Assembly: GCA_933207985.1 (NCBI GenBank)
Contig: OW240912.1
Span: 232,623,412-232,687,411 of the forward strand
Direction: 5' to 3'
DNA: 64,000 nt
DNA from: Pelobates cultripes
Taxonomy: Eukaryota; Chordata; Amphibia; Anura; Pelobatidae
The position numbers and the translations under genes are program-made. This document shows, in pieces, positions 10,833-21,564 of this stretch. Positions within the stretch are counted from its first letter, which is position 1; each line of letters begins with the position of its first letter. The notes under the pieces were generated by a model that ran no database searches, had not been told where the DNA came from, and was given only the letters and a program-made list of their open reading frames with translations.

Positions 10833-10964
10833 TTAGTTATTTTATCCCCCCTCACTATTTTTTAGGGTGAGGGGGGTAGGTAGGGACTTTTTTTTTGGGT
10901 GGGGGGTGGGTGACTAGGGGCTTGGGGACCCCTAGTCACCTTGGTGGGGGGGTAATTGACTTAG

Positions 10965-11822
10965 GGCCCCCACCCGCCGCCCAGGGGTGGGGGCCGGGGG
11001 GGGGAGGACAGTAGGTCCCCCCCTCATTATCTTCATGGCCCCCACCCGCCGCCCAGGGGTGGGGTCCGGGGGGGGCAGTAGGTCCCTCCCCCTCATTCTC
11101 ACTATGGCCCCCACCCGCCGCCCAGGGGTGGGGGCCAGGGGGGGCAGTAGGTCCCCCCCATTCTCATTATGGCCCCCACCCGCCGCCCAGGGGTGGGGGC
11201 CAGGGGGGGCAGTAGTTACCCCCCCATTCTCATTATGGCCCCCATCCGCCGCCCAGGGGTGGGGGCCGGGGGGGGAAGGACAGTAGGTCCCCCCCCCATT
11301 ATCTTCATGGCCCCCACCCGCCGCCCAGGGGTGGGGGCCGGGGGGGGCAGTAGGTCCCCCCCCCTCATTATTGCCCCCACCCGCCGCCCAGGGGTGGGGG
11401 CCGGGGGGGGAAGGACAGTAGGTTCCCCCCCCTCATTATCTTCATGGCCCCCACCCGCCGCCCAGGGTTGGGGGCCGGGGGGGGCAGTAGGTCCCCCCCT
11501 CATTATTGCCCCCACCCGCCGCCCAGGGGTGGGGGCCGGGAGGGGGGGCAGTAGGTCCCCCCCTCATTATTGCCCCCACCCGCCGCCCAGGGGTGGGGGC
11601 CGGGAGGGGGGGCAGTAGGTCCCCCCCCTCATTCTCACTATGGCCCCCACCCACCGCCCAGGGGTGGGGGCCGCGGGAGGGGGAGTAGGTCACCCCCCAT
11701 TCTCACTATGGCCCCCACACGCCGCCCAGGGGTGGGGGCTGGGGGGGGGGCAGTAGGTCATTTGGTCTCCCCCCTTATTTTACTTTAGGGCCCCCACCCG
11801 TCGTTTAGGGGTGGGGGCCAAT
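10965..11822. repeat. GC-rich minisatellite, right arm
   Basis: About 14 units of 55-70 bp, each with GCCCCCACCCGCCGCCCAGG, GGTGGGGGCC, a run of G, CAGTAGGTC, a run of C and a CATTMTCWYTATGG variant. They are inverted relative to the left arm. Unit length and run length vary between copies. Long open frames on both strands follow from the repeat and are not genes. Confidence 0.9.
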
Positions 11823-11905
11823 AGTTTTTTTGTTTTTTTTACAGTGAGCAGCCACAGGCTTACCAGACATGCCCCTACTCGCAGTATAGCGAGTAGGGGC
11901 ATATT

Positions 11906-12455
11906 ACTTACTAATACTAAGTAATTTTTACTTAGTATTAGTAAAGTTGGCTGTTAGACCAATTTAGGTCTTTCAGCCTTTTAGTAGATAGCTCCCTGAT
12001 ACCGTGAGAATTAGGGAGTTATCTACTAAGCGGCTGCAAGATGCAGCCGCGGCAATGAATAGGATCAGAGTTTCATTCATTCGAATGACATTCTGATCCG
12101 AATAAAGTGCCGAATTGCGTTCTAAGAGAAACGAACATACTGTTCTCATTCAGTTAGAACGCAATTCGGCAGTTTTGTGTAAAGTGACAGGAAGCATTGT
12201 GGGAACACAGAGGAAAGCTAGGGATCATGGGAAAATTGCTCTGACCAGCGGAAATGAAGCACACTTTGCTCCTCCGCTGGTCAGAGCTGGTCAAGCGGAG
12301 GAATCCTCCATAAGGCAAAGAGTTCCTACTTTGTCTTATGATTTTAAAGAAAACTAAAGAAGACAGGAAGAAAAGAAGAACAGATCCTGAGAGAGGGGGA
12401 GAAGAGGAAGAGATTGAGGAAAGGTAAGTTCGGCATGACAGTGCCGCTTTAAGTC
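11906..12455. repeat. Inverted-repeat-rich flank of the foldback element
   Basis: Contains a CTAAGTAA...TTACTTAG palindrome (11919-11945), two copies of an AGATAGCTCCCTGAT/ATTAGGGAGTTATCT pair (11985-12030), and a GAACG-rich inverted repeat (12113-12175). It ends at a donor-like GGTAAGT (12424) and a GACAGTGCCGCTTTAA block. It probably belongs to the same composite repeat; the right limit is approximate. Confidence 0.45.
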
Positions 12456-12972
12456 CTCATTTAAAGAATTGTATAAACAAAGAACTATATGCAGTGCTAG
12501 ATTAGCTTTCTGTCTGGGGACACTAAATATTGTTTCAGCTGATGGAGGGGAGTACCCTGCTTTGAGCAGGGATTTATCCCTGTTTACACCAAATTGTTAG
12601 GACATTCTATGCTGTTCTACTGTCATTACAGCCCACTCTGTGGAGGATAGCATGGGACATTTTAATATCATTAAAGAAGAACTCTTTTACTCAGAACTAG
12701 AACCATGTAACCATCAACGCCCTAAGAATGTTGCAGACATTTTCAGGTATCATACAAGGGTTACATTTCATTGGATACATCAGAGACAGACAACTTTTAT
12801 ATGTTTTTTTGCATTTTATAAGTTTTGTATTAAATTATTAGCATTGTTTGAGAATGCCTCATACATTCCTATATTCTAAAATGCTTCATTCTTGCTGGTT
12901 ATTGTACTTACAATAAGCTCCCTTTCTGATCCTATCTTTTAACATACAGTTTACAAAAACACAGTTTTACCT
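12456..12972. other. Non-coding, no gene recognised
   Basis: Unremarkable AT-rich sequence. One open frame (12640-12879) has no recognisable product. Confidence 0.5.
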
Positions 12973-13870
12973 GTGTGGCGAAACCGACCTCGCCACTGGG
13001 CATTGGAGAGGACTGATTGCTAGCCTCCTGCCCTGCGACTATGGCCCTGTGATGTACTGCCCTTTAAGAACTGATTTGGGCTTATGGACTTTTATTGTAC
13101 AGTGCTGGCCCTTTTAAAAACAGTGTATCCCTGGGAAGGTGAGGCTCTTCCCCTCCCCCAGCTCCATTGTTCTCCAGCAGGGAGTTGTCCCAGGGACACT
13201 GCCAGACCAGTGGGAACTGGTTTGGGAAAGAAAAGCCATGCTTGCAATTGATAATAAAGGGACCTCAACCTAAATTTTTAACCCCTGGACGGATTCATGT
13301 GATTTTTACATATGTTGCTCCCCAAGTTATGCTGATCACAGAAATATAAGTTTTATTCGTATGTGATTTAAACTCACAAAGCTATAAAAATGTATAAAAA
13401 GTGTAACTTTTCAGCTTGGAGATAATTGAGTAGATACAGTCATTGACTCAATTATCTCCTAAGCAGAGGGGAGGAATATGATGGGTGTGTTTCTATTGTC
13501 CCATTGTGTCTGATTGGCTGCTGTACTTGCATTGTATATGTTGTAATGTGTTTATTGGTTGTTCTGTAAAACCCTGTGGGCAGTACTAAATTTGTGGATT
13601 GGGAATAAAAGAGGCTGTATGTGCCAGTACAGTCAGTTCCTGCTTAACCCTCAAAGTGAAGTGTCGTCTCATTATTGGGGGAGGATTTATTGTATGCTGT
13701 TCCAGTTTGACTGCTAGGAGTGTAAAACTATTCGCATGGTTTTTCCTATTCAGCTGTATACAACATTCAAATGCTTGAGAGCATTCATATGCTCCTACGG
13801 TTGAGGGAGACCTAGGCTGACTGAGGAGATTGAAGCTGCCCAGGATCTCATGGGTCACAGTCATGAGCTG
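12973..13870 (+). mobile_element. Retroviral-type LTR (probably solo)
   Basis: Begins TGTGTGGCGAAACCG. It contains a GGAGATAATTGAG hairpin at 13421-13461, a TGTGTGATTGG-like promoter region and GGAATAAAAGAGG (near 13599), which could serve as TATA-like box or poly-A signal, followed by a U5-like T-rich stretch. It shares the hairpin and the GGGTGTGT motif after it with the solo LTR at 3416-4441 (minus strand), so the two are related families. The right end and target duplication could not be fixed, and no gag, pol or env follows. Confidence 0.5.
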
Positions 13871-14559
13871 GGTGAGTCACAAAAAATTGTGAATAATGCT
13901 GTTTTAGGTGATGAGGTATTTTGAGAAAGTTTGAAGTTATTACAGACATCTAGATTAGAAAGGGTTTCAGGGACCAGGGTGTGCAGCTAGTCCAAAAGTT
14001 CAGAGTTAAGGAAACATGCATGAGGAAAGTATAGGTGAGGTAATTTCTCCATAATTTTTTCCATCAAGGATAGAATATGGAAAGGGTGATTACATTGACA
14101 TCCTATTACTATTACACCAAAAGAGGTGAGGAGAAGGTAGAGTTTATACCCAGGTCATTCATATTGGCTTCAAGCCTTTTGGATGTATACTAGTGTGCTG
14201 TCATGCAGAAGCTATTTAGAAGCATATGATAATTTTACAGTTTTTTCATGGTTTATTATGATAAACAATTCTATTTTGTTTAAATGAATTGTTCATAGTA
14301 GTTTTAAATGGTATGAAGGAGGTAGGGCTCTGAGTAAGTATGATTTTACCTCAGAGACAGCCATTATATGCTAACAAACAGATTAGTAGTTTCCATTTAC
14401 CGGTATATAGTTTGGTTAAATTTTTTGGTTTTAAACGTTATAATCAGTATTAGAGTTTACTGATATAGAAGGAAAAGATTTGAAAGAGTTAAGGTTAGAT
14501 AGGATTGAAATGTCCTTTTTGATATGTATATAAAAAAAAAAAAAAAAAAGAGCAAGGTC

Positions 14560-15300
14560 ATATAGAATGATCATTATCAATATTACCTATCCGAAAGGAG
14601 ATTCATTGAATGTTATGATTCTAAAGAGGATATTTCAGTGTCCTATACAATTTGGTTAAGGTTTTAAGTAAAAAATAAATAAAAAAAAACAACTGTTAAA
14701 ATGAGACAGTGTAGCTGCCTTTCAGTTTCACCAATCTACTCGGAATCATTTATTTGTTGGGTTTTCAATGTGAGGGCAAATAATTTTGACAAATATTTAA
14801 CAGTGGGATGTTCCTTGTCATGCTCTTACTTTGAGGATTTACAAATTTACAAATGGAGAGTAAAATACGAAGATGGTTTGAAAGAAATGTTGCACTATTT
14901 CAATTAATTTATTTGGGGGATCAAAAGTATGTGACAACTGTTGGCATTTGTTGAAAACTTTACAAAAAGTGGCTTATAATAGGTGAATTTTCATTAGCAG
15001 AAAATAAGACCATTTTACCCACTTGTCATTTTACAATTTCAATGGTATAATCATTGATTCATCAAATTTGGAGTTTAGGTTGCCAGAAAATAAGATACAA
15101 ACATGAGCATTCTGATACGTAAGGTAATGGGTTGTAAAAAGTTACCTTAAAGGTGCTACAATCGATATGAGGTTTGTTGACATTTGCATCAAGAGTTTTT
15201 TAATGGGAAGAGTATTTAAAAAAAAAAAATGGGTATGGTAATGTCAAGCATGAAGTCTCCTGGTGTACAGGTCGGCGTGACCGGTTAAATTAAGCAAGAA
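14560..15300 (+). pseudogene. Reverse transcriptase of the second Ngaro-like element
   Basis: The fingers read TYPKGDSLNV (near 14585). The palm is preserved as FDKYLTVGCSLSCSYFEDL (near 14787-14845), followed by GLKEMLHYF (near 14877). The YLDD catalytic box has degenerated: after HYF come asparagine and a stop, so both aspartates are lost. The thumb is full of stops. The conserved MGCSVSCAYFE-type motif marks this as a tyrosine-recombinase-element RT different from the 6330-7115 copy. Confidence 0.65.
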
Positions 15301-15374
15301 TTACAGTTAAAAAAAAAATATATATACAGTTCTTGAAAAGCTTAATGGATGGTCAATGTGGCTGGGTGAATTTT

Positions 15375-15730
15375 AAGGATTTGATAATTTGGAGCTGTTT
15401 ACAGAGGCATCAGGTGCTATTGGTTTAGTAAATACTTCAAGTGGTGTGCTCAAGGAAGACCCAGGTCATGAACGCAAGATAAATTAACCAGGAATTTAAT
15501 GTTAACTGTTGGAGTTATTTCCCATGTAGCAGCCATATATTTATGGGGGAGAATGGAGAGGTAGGCGGTTTATTGTTACACGTGAGTGTAATAATGGTAA
15601 TCATTTCTTTACAATCAAAGTGCAAGAGGGTAATAATTTGCTCAGATATTTGGTTTTCTATGGTGTTTGCAATTTAATATTTGGCTATAGACCAGGCATA
15701 TACTAAAATAATAAATAAATAGACTGTCTG
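15375..15730 (+). pseudogene. RNase H domain remnant
   Basis: Begins NLELFTEASGAIGLVN (near 15387), where the first acidic residue of a normal LFTDASG box has changed to glutamate. It continues through an ELFPM...YIYGG motif and RECNNGNHFF (for a CDN box) to LLRYLVF and a YRPGIY motif that replaces the usual VPG. In retroelements this domain removes RNA from the RNA-DNA hybrid. Frame is nearly continuous for 300 bp apart from four stops. Confidence 0.55.
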
Positions 15731-15879
15731 AGGCTCTTCACGGCTACAATTGCAGGAGTTTGGACTTATGGCACCGTGAGCAACATCGGTAGGAATCCAG
15801 TTTAGATTAGACCTCTGGGAACTGATTGGGGACAGATAAGTGTTATTATAATGAATTCAGTGGCAGTCTAAACTTGGCT

Positions 15880-16660
15880 GGCTCTTGATAGGATATGGAA
15901 TGAGTGGTCATTTAGTTATTGAAGTACGTGGGAAAGATTCCATTATGATAGGATAAGGTTAGTGAAATACAGTTTGTAGTTCATTTAATTTAGAAAGTTT
16001 TTCTAAATCAAAGTTAGCAAGTAACTTGGCAGGGGTTGACTTTTGCAAGCTATATGACTGTAAACCAATCAAACAGTATTTCATAGTTCATCAGTTGTTA
16101 AAAGGTTATAGGAGAGCTTGCCAATTATAAGATATTATAAAGCCTATTTCATTCCAGTTTTGACAAAGTTATTAGAAGTTATAGAAGTAATGTTATTCTT
16201 CTTTAAGTCAGTTTTATTTAGGTGTTCATTTATAATAGTTTTCACAGCCTTAAGAATTAGGATTTTTTTAGAGAGGATAAGTTTGTTTATTGGGTTTCAG
16301 TAGGATGACATTATAGTCAAGAATAAGAAAGTCTTTCTCAGTAAATCTAAAACGTATCAAGAAAGCAAAGGTAGAGGGTTAATATTGTTTAACATTAAAT
16401 GATTGTTTCGTGCATAGTTGAAGTGATTGAAGAATATTTATCAATAATACCTAGAGTGGAGGGCTCATTTATTCATTCTGATCTATTCCTTAAACCAATT
16501 TTCAATAAAGAAAAAAAAAAGGCAATGAGTGTTACTCATCACATTTATTGGAATAAGAAATGCAATTGAAACGACAAAGCCACGGCTAAGCGATGGTATC
16601 ATTCAAAGGTTGCATTATGGGATTCTAAGATTTGAATTATATATTATGAGTAAGTAAAAA
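15880..16660 (+). pseudogene. Tyrosine recombinase remnant
   Basis: The best stretch is the 61-codon open piece at 16118-16303 (LFRCSFIIVFTALRI), matching the helix that carries the first catalytic arginine in recombinases; the frame then reads DDIIVKNKKVFLSKSKT. The C-terminal end at about 16570-16650 resembles the GRW-S-RF--YIRP box in degraded form (LWDSKI then IIYYE). The catalytic HxxR box is not recognisable. Assignment rests on order after RNase H and on these motifs. Confidence 0.5.
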
Positions 16661-16769
16661 AAAATAAAAAAAAATTCTTACATTTGGAAACTTTTGGAAG
16701 TTCATTTAAAGCTCTAACAGTGGGCAATACAGTTAGTTATATATATTAATATTTTCTCTCTTGATAGGT

Positions 16770-17400
16770 AATAAGAAGCCGGCGATTGCCTTGGTTATTT
16801 GGTCATTGATTTGTAGTTGGGGCCTAGAAGAATGTGCATGAGTGAATATATGGTAAAAATCTTGGTTCCTGAGGAATGTTCATGAATATGAACTGAAATG
16901 TTGACTGTATTGAATTAAACTGTCCATAGATATTGAGTCCTTTTGGGCAGACTAGATGGGCCGAATGGTTCTTATCTGCCGTCACATTCTATGTTTCTAT
17001 GTTTAACTGCATGAGATTTTTTTTCTACTAAGTCCTTGAGTGCAGGCTTTTTTCACTATTTTATATGTTGTGCAGCCGAGCACCAGGTAAGGAATTATTT
17101 GAAAAGCTAGAGTGCAGATCCTTCATGAACTTAAGATGGATTTGGTTTTCGTGGCTCAAATTTCCTGGCAGTTTTGTTTTGTTTGGACATAAAGTTTACC
17201 AAGGCATTTCTGGTTAAATGTGGAATATTTTAAACCATTAGAGAGAGTTCGTAGAAAATTAAACAGAGTGCTAGTAAAGCTTTTGCCAACTTTCGGGATG
17301 CGTTCATACAGGGATAGATATTGAGGGCAGTTGCACAGGTTTCTATAGGAGTGATGCGATCCATTTATCCGACATAGGTTTGGATATATTTTATTTGGGT
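16770..17400 (+). pseudogene. SGNH-hydrolase-like 3' domain, interrupted by CR1
   Basis: A start resembling an IGHS block is seen near 16785 (VIWSLICSWG in the best frame). After the CR1 insertion, 17225-17400 reads FKPLERVRRKLNRVL, then a SYRDRY motif and CDPFIRHRFGYILFG. This pattern (basic helix, then an R-D/H block before a D-x-x-H-like site) matches the C-terminal half of SGNH-type esterase domains in some Ngaro elements, where the catalytic Asp-His pair sits; here the normal DGVHL has become DPFIR. Its role in transposition is unknown. Recognition is by eye and moderately uncertain. Confidence 0.4.
16940..17005 (+). mobile_element. CR1-type LINE 3' end
   Basis: TTGGGCAGACTAGATGGGCC and a TTATCTGCCGTCACATT block end in copies of an ATTCTATG-like octamer (ATTCTATGTTTCTATGTTT). 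Short 3' fragments ending in ATTCTRTG repeats are the hallmark of CR1-type non-LTR elements. The 5' limit is unclear and may reach 16840. Confidence 0.65.
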
Positions 17401-18617
17401 AGTCTGTGGTAGTGATGGCCGTGGGCATTGGGGGCCACCGAGTTTGGTTGCCCAGAAGCTTGGCGTTGGGATAAGTCACCCTCCTGGGCATCACAGGGGA
17501 TTTGGTTTATTTGGTTTAAATATATATTTATGGTTCCCGGCTTTAAGGGGAAGAGCCTGGGAATGGTTTATTATGGATCCTGACTCTTAGGGGCGGAGCC
17601 TGGAAATGGTTAATGGTTTATTTGGTTTTGGTGAGAAGTTATGGTTTACTATTATTATTATTATGGATGTGGATATTTAAATTGGAATTGTGAAATCCGT
17701 TATAAAGGTTCATGACCATTCTCCACTTCAATTGTAAAAATAAACAGATTAAAGGAAGAAGTTGTTTTGTGTTTTGTTATATTATGTATCATCAAGAATG
17801 CAACATTCAAACCCCATGTGTTGCAAGAGTCTGGATGTCCTTTTACACTCCAACTTTACTGAATGTGGTCGATGGCATTAATGATAGCAAGATTTGGAAC
17901 AAAATGTCCTCCTCCATGATATGTCCTCAAATGTCCTGTCGTGTACCTTGGGCAATGTGGCAGGAGTACATTATTAGTAGATAACATGCATATGGTGCTT
18001 TTCCTTTGCCACCTGTTAAGCTATAACGGGAATAACAAATTCTGTAACAGTGCCTTGACTTTTTTATGTATCACATTTACAGAGTGTGGTCTGGCAGAGA
18101 GGTTTGTTTTGTTAAGGTTGTGTTTTGCTTCCTATAGTTACTGTCATTTCTTATTTGTTGTTGGAAATTCTCAATGGCATTATAAAACATTACTTCTCTG
18201 TTAAAACTGTATTCTTAACACTAAAAGTGTTCCTCTTGCACCCTTTCCCCCCCACCAGCAAATAAAGGGTTAAAACTCTCACCTCATTCCAGCGCCAGGT
18301 CCCTTGTTTTTTGTTTAGTAAATTATATAGTGACCGTGTCTGTATGCAAGCTATCTGTTTGCAGAAAGCATTCTGTGGCTAATCACCCAGTAACTTTGTC
18401 AACTGGATTTTTCTATTTTGCCTGCAATCCATCATAGGCTGTATTATCTGCAAAATAGAAATATTTCTTCTCTGTCTCATATCCATTTTATCTTCATCAC
18501 TTGGTCTTCTTCTCATGGTCTCTCACTTTTTTTCATTTCTTTTGTCTTACAAACCTCAATTATTTTGCCATGTATTAAACACACTACTTGCATATATTTA
18601 TTTTAGATTTGTTTTGT

Positions 18618-18697
18618 TTAACCCCTTAAGGACCAAACTTCTGGAATAAAAGGGAATCATGACATGTCATACATGTCATGTGCCCTTAAGGGGTTAA
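18618..18697 (+). mobile_element. 80-bp TTAA palindromic MITE
   Basis: Starts TTAACCCCTTAAGGACCA and ends with the complement (CCTTAAGGGGTTAA). It encloses CTTCTGGAATAAAAGGGAAT and a short ACATGTCAT duplicated palindrome. It differs from 30068-30147 at only two positions. TTAA ends and the TTAACCCCTT start link it to the piggyBac element at 43469-46784. Confidence 0.85.
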
Positions 18698-18920
18698 TAA
18701 AAAAGAAATCCTTCATAAATTATTAAATCTGTGTTAACCAATATTTTATATTTCATACTACTATACTACTAATTATTTTTTATTTGATTTCAAAAGAACC
18801 AACATAGTACACAAAAATCTACAATGGGCTAACTGTTGTTTCTATAACATTTTCCTCTGTATAGTATGAGTTTTAGAGCTGTTCCAGAATGCAGCTATCA
18901 TTATTTCCAGTCAATGCTCT

Positions 18921-19000
18921 TTAACCCCTTAAGGACACATGACATGTGTGACATGTCATGATTCCCTTATATTCCAGAAGTTTGGTCATTAAAGGGTTAA
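18921..19000 (-). mobile_element. 80-bp TTAA palindromic MITE
   Basis: Same family as 18618-18697 in the opposite orientation, also exactly 80 bp. Its right terminal repeat has drifted (GTCATTAAAGGGTTAA). Confidence 0.85.
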
Positions 19001-19756
19001 AGAGCCATTGCAATGCTTTTCTGTTAAATGTGTTCATCTTTGACAGCTTTACTGTGTTACCTGTCTTACTGTGCAGATTGGAAATTCTCAACAATCTCAT
19101 TGAATCAGATTTTATTGATTAAGGGAAAATATTTGATTGACCAAATAACAAGCTATTAGATTCAAAACTATGACAACTCACTATAAGCTACAAATCAATG
19201 GACTATTTCAATGCAGTCCTCCAGAGCTCACTGATAAATCATGATAAACACTCTGCTGGAACAAGAGAAACCTTTATCTTAACAAGCAGTTGATATTACT
19301 CTGCGTGACAGACACATTGTTGTTTATTGATAAGACTGAAATACCTCTGGGATGACATATTGGCATATTTTCAGTTCATTTTTTTTCATTCTCAGATTGC
19401 TTTTATAGTTTTTTTTACCACATTAAATGAGCTTAAAATTAACATCAGTAGTTGTTCTCCCCCCAAAAAATTAGAACAAAAAAATCACATAAATGCAATA
19501 ACGATCAGAACCCCAAAAAAGAGAGGCACAATCCAGAATATGTATAATTTAACCGTTGTTCTGCTGAATGTTAAACATTTTTCCCTCTGCTTGCTCTCAT
19601 GTTATCTTTTTAGATATTACACTGCAAGTTATATCCTTTGTATGCGATTTTCATGACATCAAAATGGCATTAAATCAATGGTCTATTGGTGTCCCATACC
19701 AGAAAAAAATTAAACTAAATTAATGGTATTATCCCTTTTGGTTTTATGCTATATGG

Positions 19757-20143
19757 TAGGGATGTGCATGGGCAAAAAATTTGGCTCGGTTCAGCACTTC
19801 CGAAATTTGGGACTTCGGCACCTCGGCACTTCGGTTCGGTACTTCCAAAATTCGGGACTTAGGCACTTCTGCACTTCTGTAATTTGGGACTTCAGGACTT
19901 CAGGGCAATTCCCTAAGCATAACCCTACCTCTAACCCATACCCCAACCCTTAACCCTAACCCTACTAGGGGTAGGGTTGGGGTTAGGGTTAGATTCCTGT
20001 CATCATTACCTTAATTTTCCCTCCCTCTCCTGTTTTGCCACTTTTCAGAAATCCGATGCACTTTTCAGAAATCCGAAGCAATGTCCGAATTGCTGAAATT
20101 CGTCTGGATTTAAATTCCGACCAAAACAAATTGCACATGTCTA
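19757..20143. mobile_element. hAT-type MITE with imperfect 8-bp target duplication
   Basis: Starts TAGGGATGTGCA and ends TGCACATGTCTA. It is flanked by CTATATGG (19749-19756) and CTACATGG (20144-20151), which differ at one base. At 387 bp with no coding capacity it is a non-autonomous element. It contains several CACTTCGG/GGGACTT repeats and a telomere-like inverted pair at its centre. Confidence 0.75.
19940..19995. repeat. Telomere-like repeat, inverted pair
   Basis: CCTTAACCCTAACCCTA followed by GGGGTAGGGTTGGGGTTAGG forms a hairpin of TTAGGG-like units inside the hAT MITE. It is part of the element rather than a chromosomal telomere. Confidence 0.7.
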
Positions 20144-20389
20144 CTACATGGCAATACTGAGTAGATTATATATGTCTGCTTATATACAGTAATGTTTACT
20201 GATGTTTTTGGTTCTACTTCCAGAATACCTTGGAAGTTGGGCTGAGGTCATTTTGGTGGAAAATCCCATTCTTCTTCTTGTGAAGATGTGGAGACTGTAT
20301 AAAGAGTTCCAAGTAGGCACATGGATGCCCTATTCAAGTTGTATCTCAAGATTGCCTTTAAAAAGTACAGGGTTGTTCACTAAAACGAG

Positions 20390-20545
20390 AATTTTACCAC
20401 ATGACAGGAGGCTTGGTATTTTGCATATCTCTCTTTACTAACTCCATACAGCAGTAAAGAAACACATAGAAAAAATAACCAATCACAGGAGAGCAGGATG
20501 TACATAAGGCAATGTGACCTCATCATTTCCTCTTTCTTTACTGCT
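20390..20545 (+). repeat. Left inverted terminal repeat of DIRS
   Basis: Begins ATTTTACCACATGACAGGAG. It matches the complement of about 25935-26085 over about 150 bp with scattered changes. Confidence 0.85.
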
Positions 20546-21496
20546 CCATCAATCAGACAGGTCAGAGTATTACTCTTCTCCATTACTTTATGTTTACAGT
20601 GCCTCTTTGAGGTTGTTTCTGTATTATATTTTTTTATATGCTTTACTGTATGTTCTTGCTGTGCTTCTGTACTATGTGCAGCTATGTTTTTCTATGTTAT
20701 TTCATAATATTATGTAGATTTAACGTAATCCTTATTTCATAACCTTTAGTTGTGATTAATATCACTTGTAATTTATCAGTTTTATAGGCATTTTATGACA
20801 TGGTTTTAATAGGTGTTAGGTGTAAATTTTATTATTGACTTAATAGGTTTTATGTATAATTATGGTAGATGTACTTTATACCATATGTATCATGACTTTT
20901 CTGGCGATTTTTCATGGCCTTCTATACCTGGGGCATCTGGGAACCCAGTTTTTCTCCTTTTTCCCAGGGTCTCATGGGGATTCTGGGTCTGGCTGGGGCT
21001 TAACCCCTTCCCTCCCGCGGTTCCCGTTGGTTCCCACCGGCTCCAGGGCATTAACCCCTTCTTCCGGCCTATCCGTTCAACCACTTCCTCCTACAACCCT
21101 CAGGGGGACGGCCGGACTCTCTGCCCTTGCTCTCTCAGGCTGCCCCATACTGTACACCCGGTAATGTGCTGGGTGCTTTCCAACATCCACTACCTTGGTG
21201 CAGGGCAGTCTGTGGGGCGACCACGAGGTAGCCCGAGCATGACGCGGCAGCCATCTTTGATCCCGCGTCTACCGAGACTCCAGGGACCACGTTCCCCCTC
21301 CTTTACCCTCGGTGGCCATCTTTAATCTTGCGTCTCGGGAGATTATGGGCAGCCGTTTTGCTACTCTCGCCCACCACAATTTTGCCGCTCGTGAGTAACA
21401 TATACCTGGGCTGTCACCTAACCTAGTTGCTTTCGTGGCTCACTATACTTTGACACAGACATTGGCCGCCAGGGTCCCAAGTTTGAATCCAGGCAA

Positions 21497-21532
21497 AGGT
21501 AAGTATTCTAACTGGCCTATTTTTTTCAGATA
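21497..21532 (+). other. Miniature intron-like motif in the DIRS leader
   Basis: AAAGGTAAGTATTCTAACTG followed by a T run and CAG contains a donor, a branch-like TTCTAAC and an acceptor within about 34 bp, just before an ATG. It is far below usual vertebrate intron length, so it may be coincidence or two separate sites. Confidence 0.25.
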
Positions 21533-21564
21533 TGAGTCGTACTCATGGTTCGAGGTGCTGGAAC

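Larger units (their letters stand above)
9057..11905. mobile_element. Foldback-like element with inverted minisatellite arms
   Basis: The left arm (about 9280-10085) and right arm (about 10965-11905) are inverted copies. Both carry the CCCCTACTCGC...GCGAGTAGG palindrome (9759-9787 and 11870-11898), the CTATTGGCCCCCACCCCTAA block, and arrays of a GC-rich unit built on GCCCCCACCCGCCGCCCAGG. The spacer (10086-10964) holds four hairpins, a TATA box and splice-like sites. Long inverted, internally repetitive arms resemble Foldback-type elements. A shortened inverted copy lies at 1-360, so the unit is dispersed. No transposase is encoded. Outer ends and target duplication were not found; the element may continue to about 12455. 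Confidence 0.6.
13880..17700 (+). mobile_element. Second Ngaro-like element with RT, RNase H, recombinase and SGNH-like region
   Basis: Reading the plus strand through many stops gives, in order, an RT (14560-15300), an RNase H (15375-15730), a tyrosine recombinase (15880-16660) and an SGNH-hydrolase-like region (16770-17400). No long open frame survives, so it is old. A CR1 3' end (about 16940-17005) interrupts the last domain. This differs from the 2784-8572 element in motif detail and in the extra 3' domain. Tyrosine-recombinase elements with an SGNH-type hydrolase are known in the Ngaro group, which supports the order seen. Ends and repeats were not located; 17480-17640 has two copies of an AGCCTGG(G/A)AATGGTT motif. 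The 700 bp before the RT are unassigned. Confidence 0.65.
17701..19756. other. Non-coding except two MITEs
   Basis: AT-rich sequence with short unassigned open frames. The only structured parts are the 80-bp MITEs at 18618-18697 and 18921-19000. Confidence 0.5.

Noticed and set aside
9257..11788. Many glycine/proline-rich open frames on both strands
   Set aside because: Products of the GC-rich minisatellite arms; both strands and several frames are open at the same places.
17156..17494. 112-codon minus-strand frame
   Set aside because: It is the complement of the SGNH-like block, whose plus-strand reading shows the better motif pattern.
20813..21325. 170-codon frame at the start of the DIRS element
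   Set aside because: No domain, lies in the GC-rich leader upstream of the tandem arrays, and a second frame is open in parallel.
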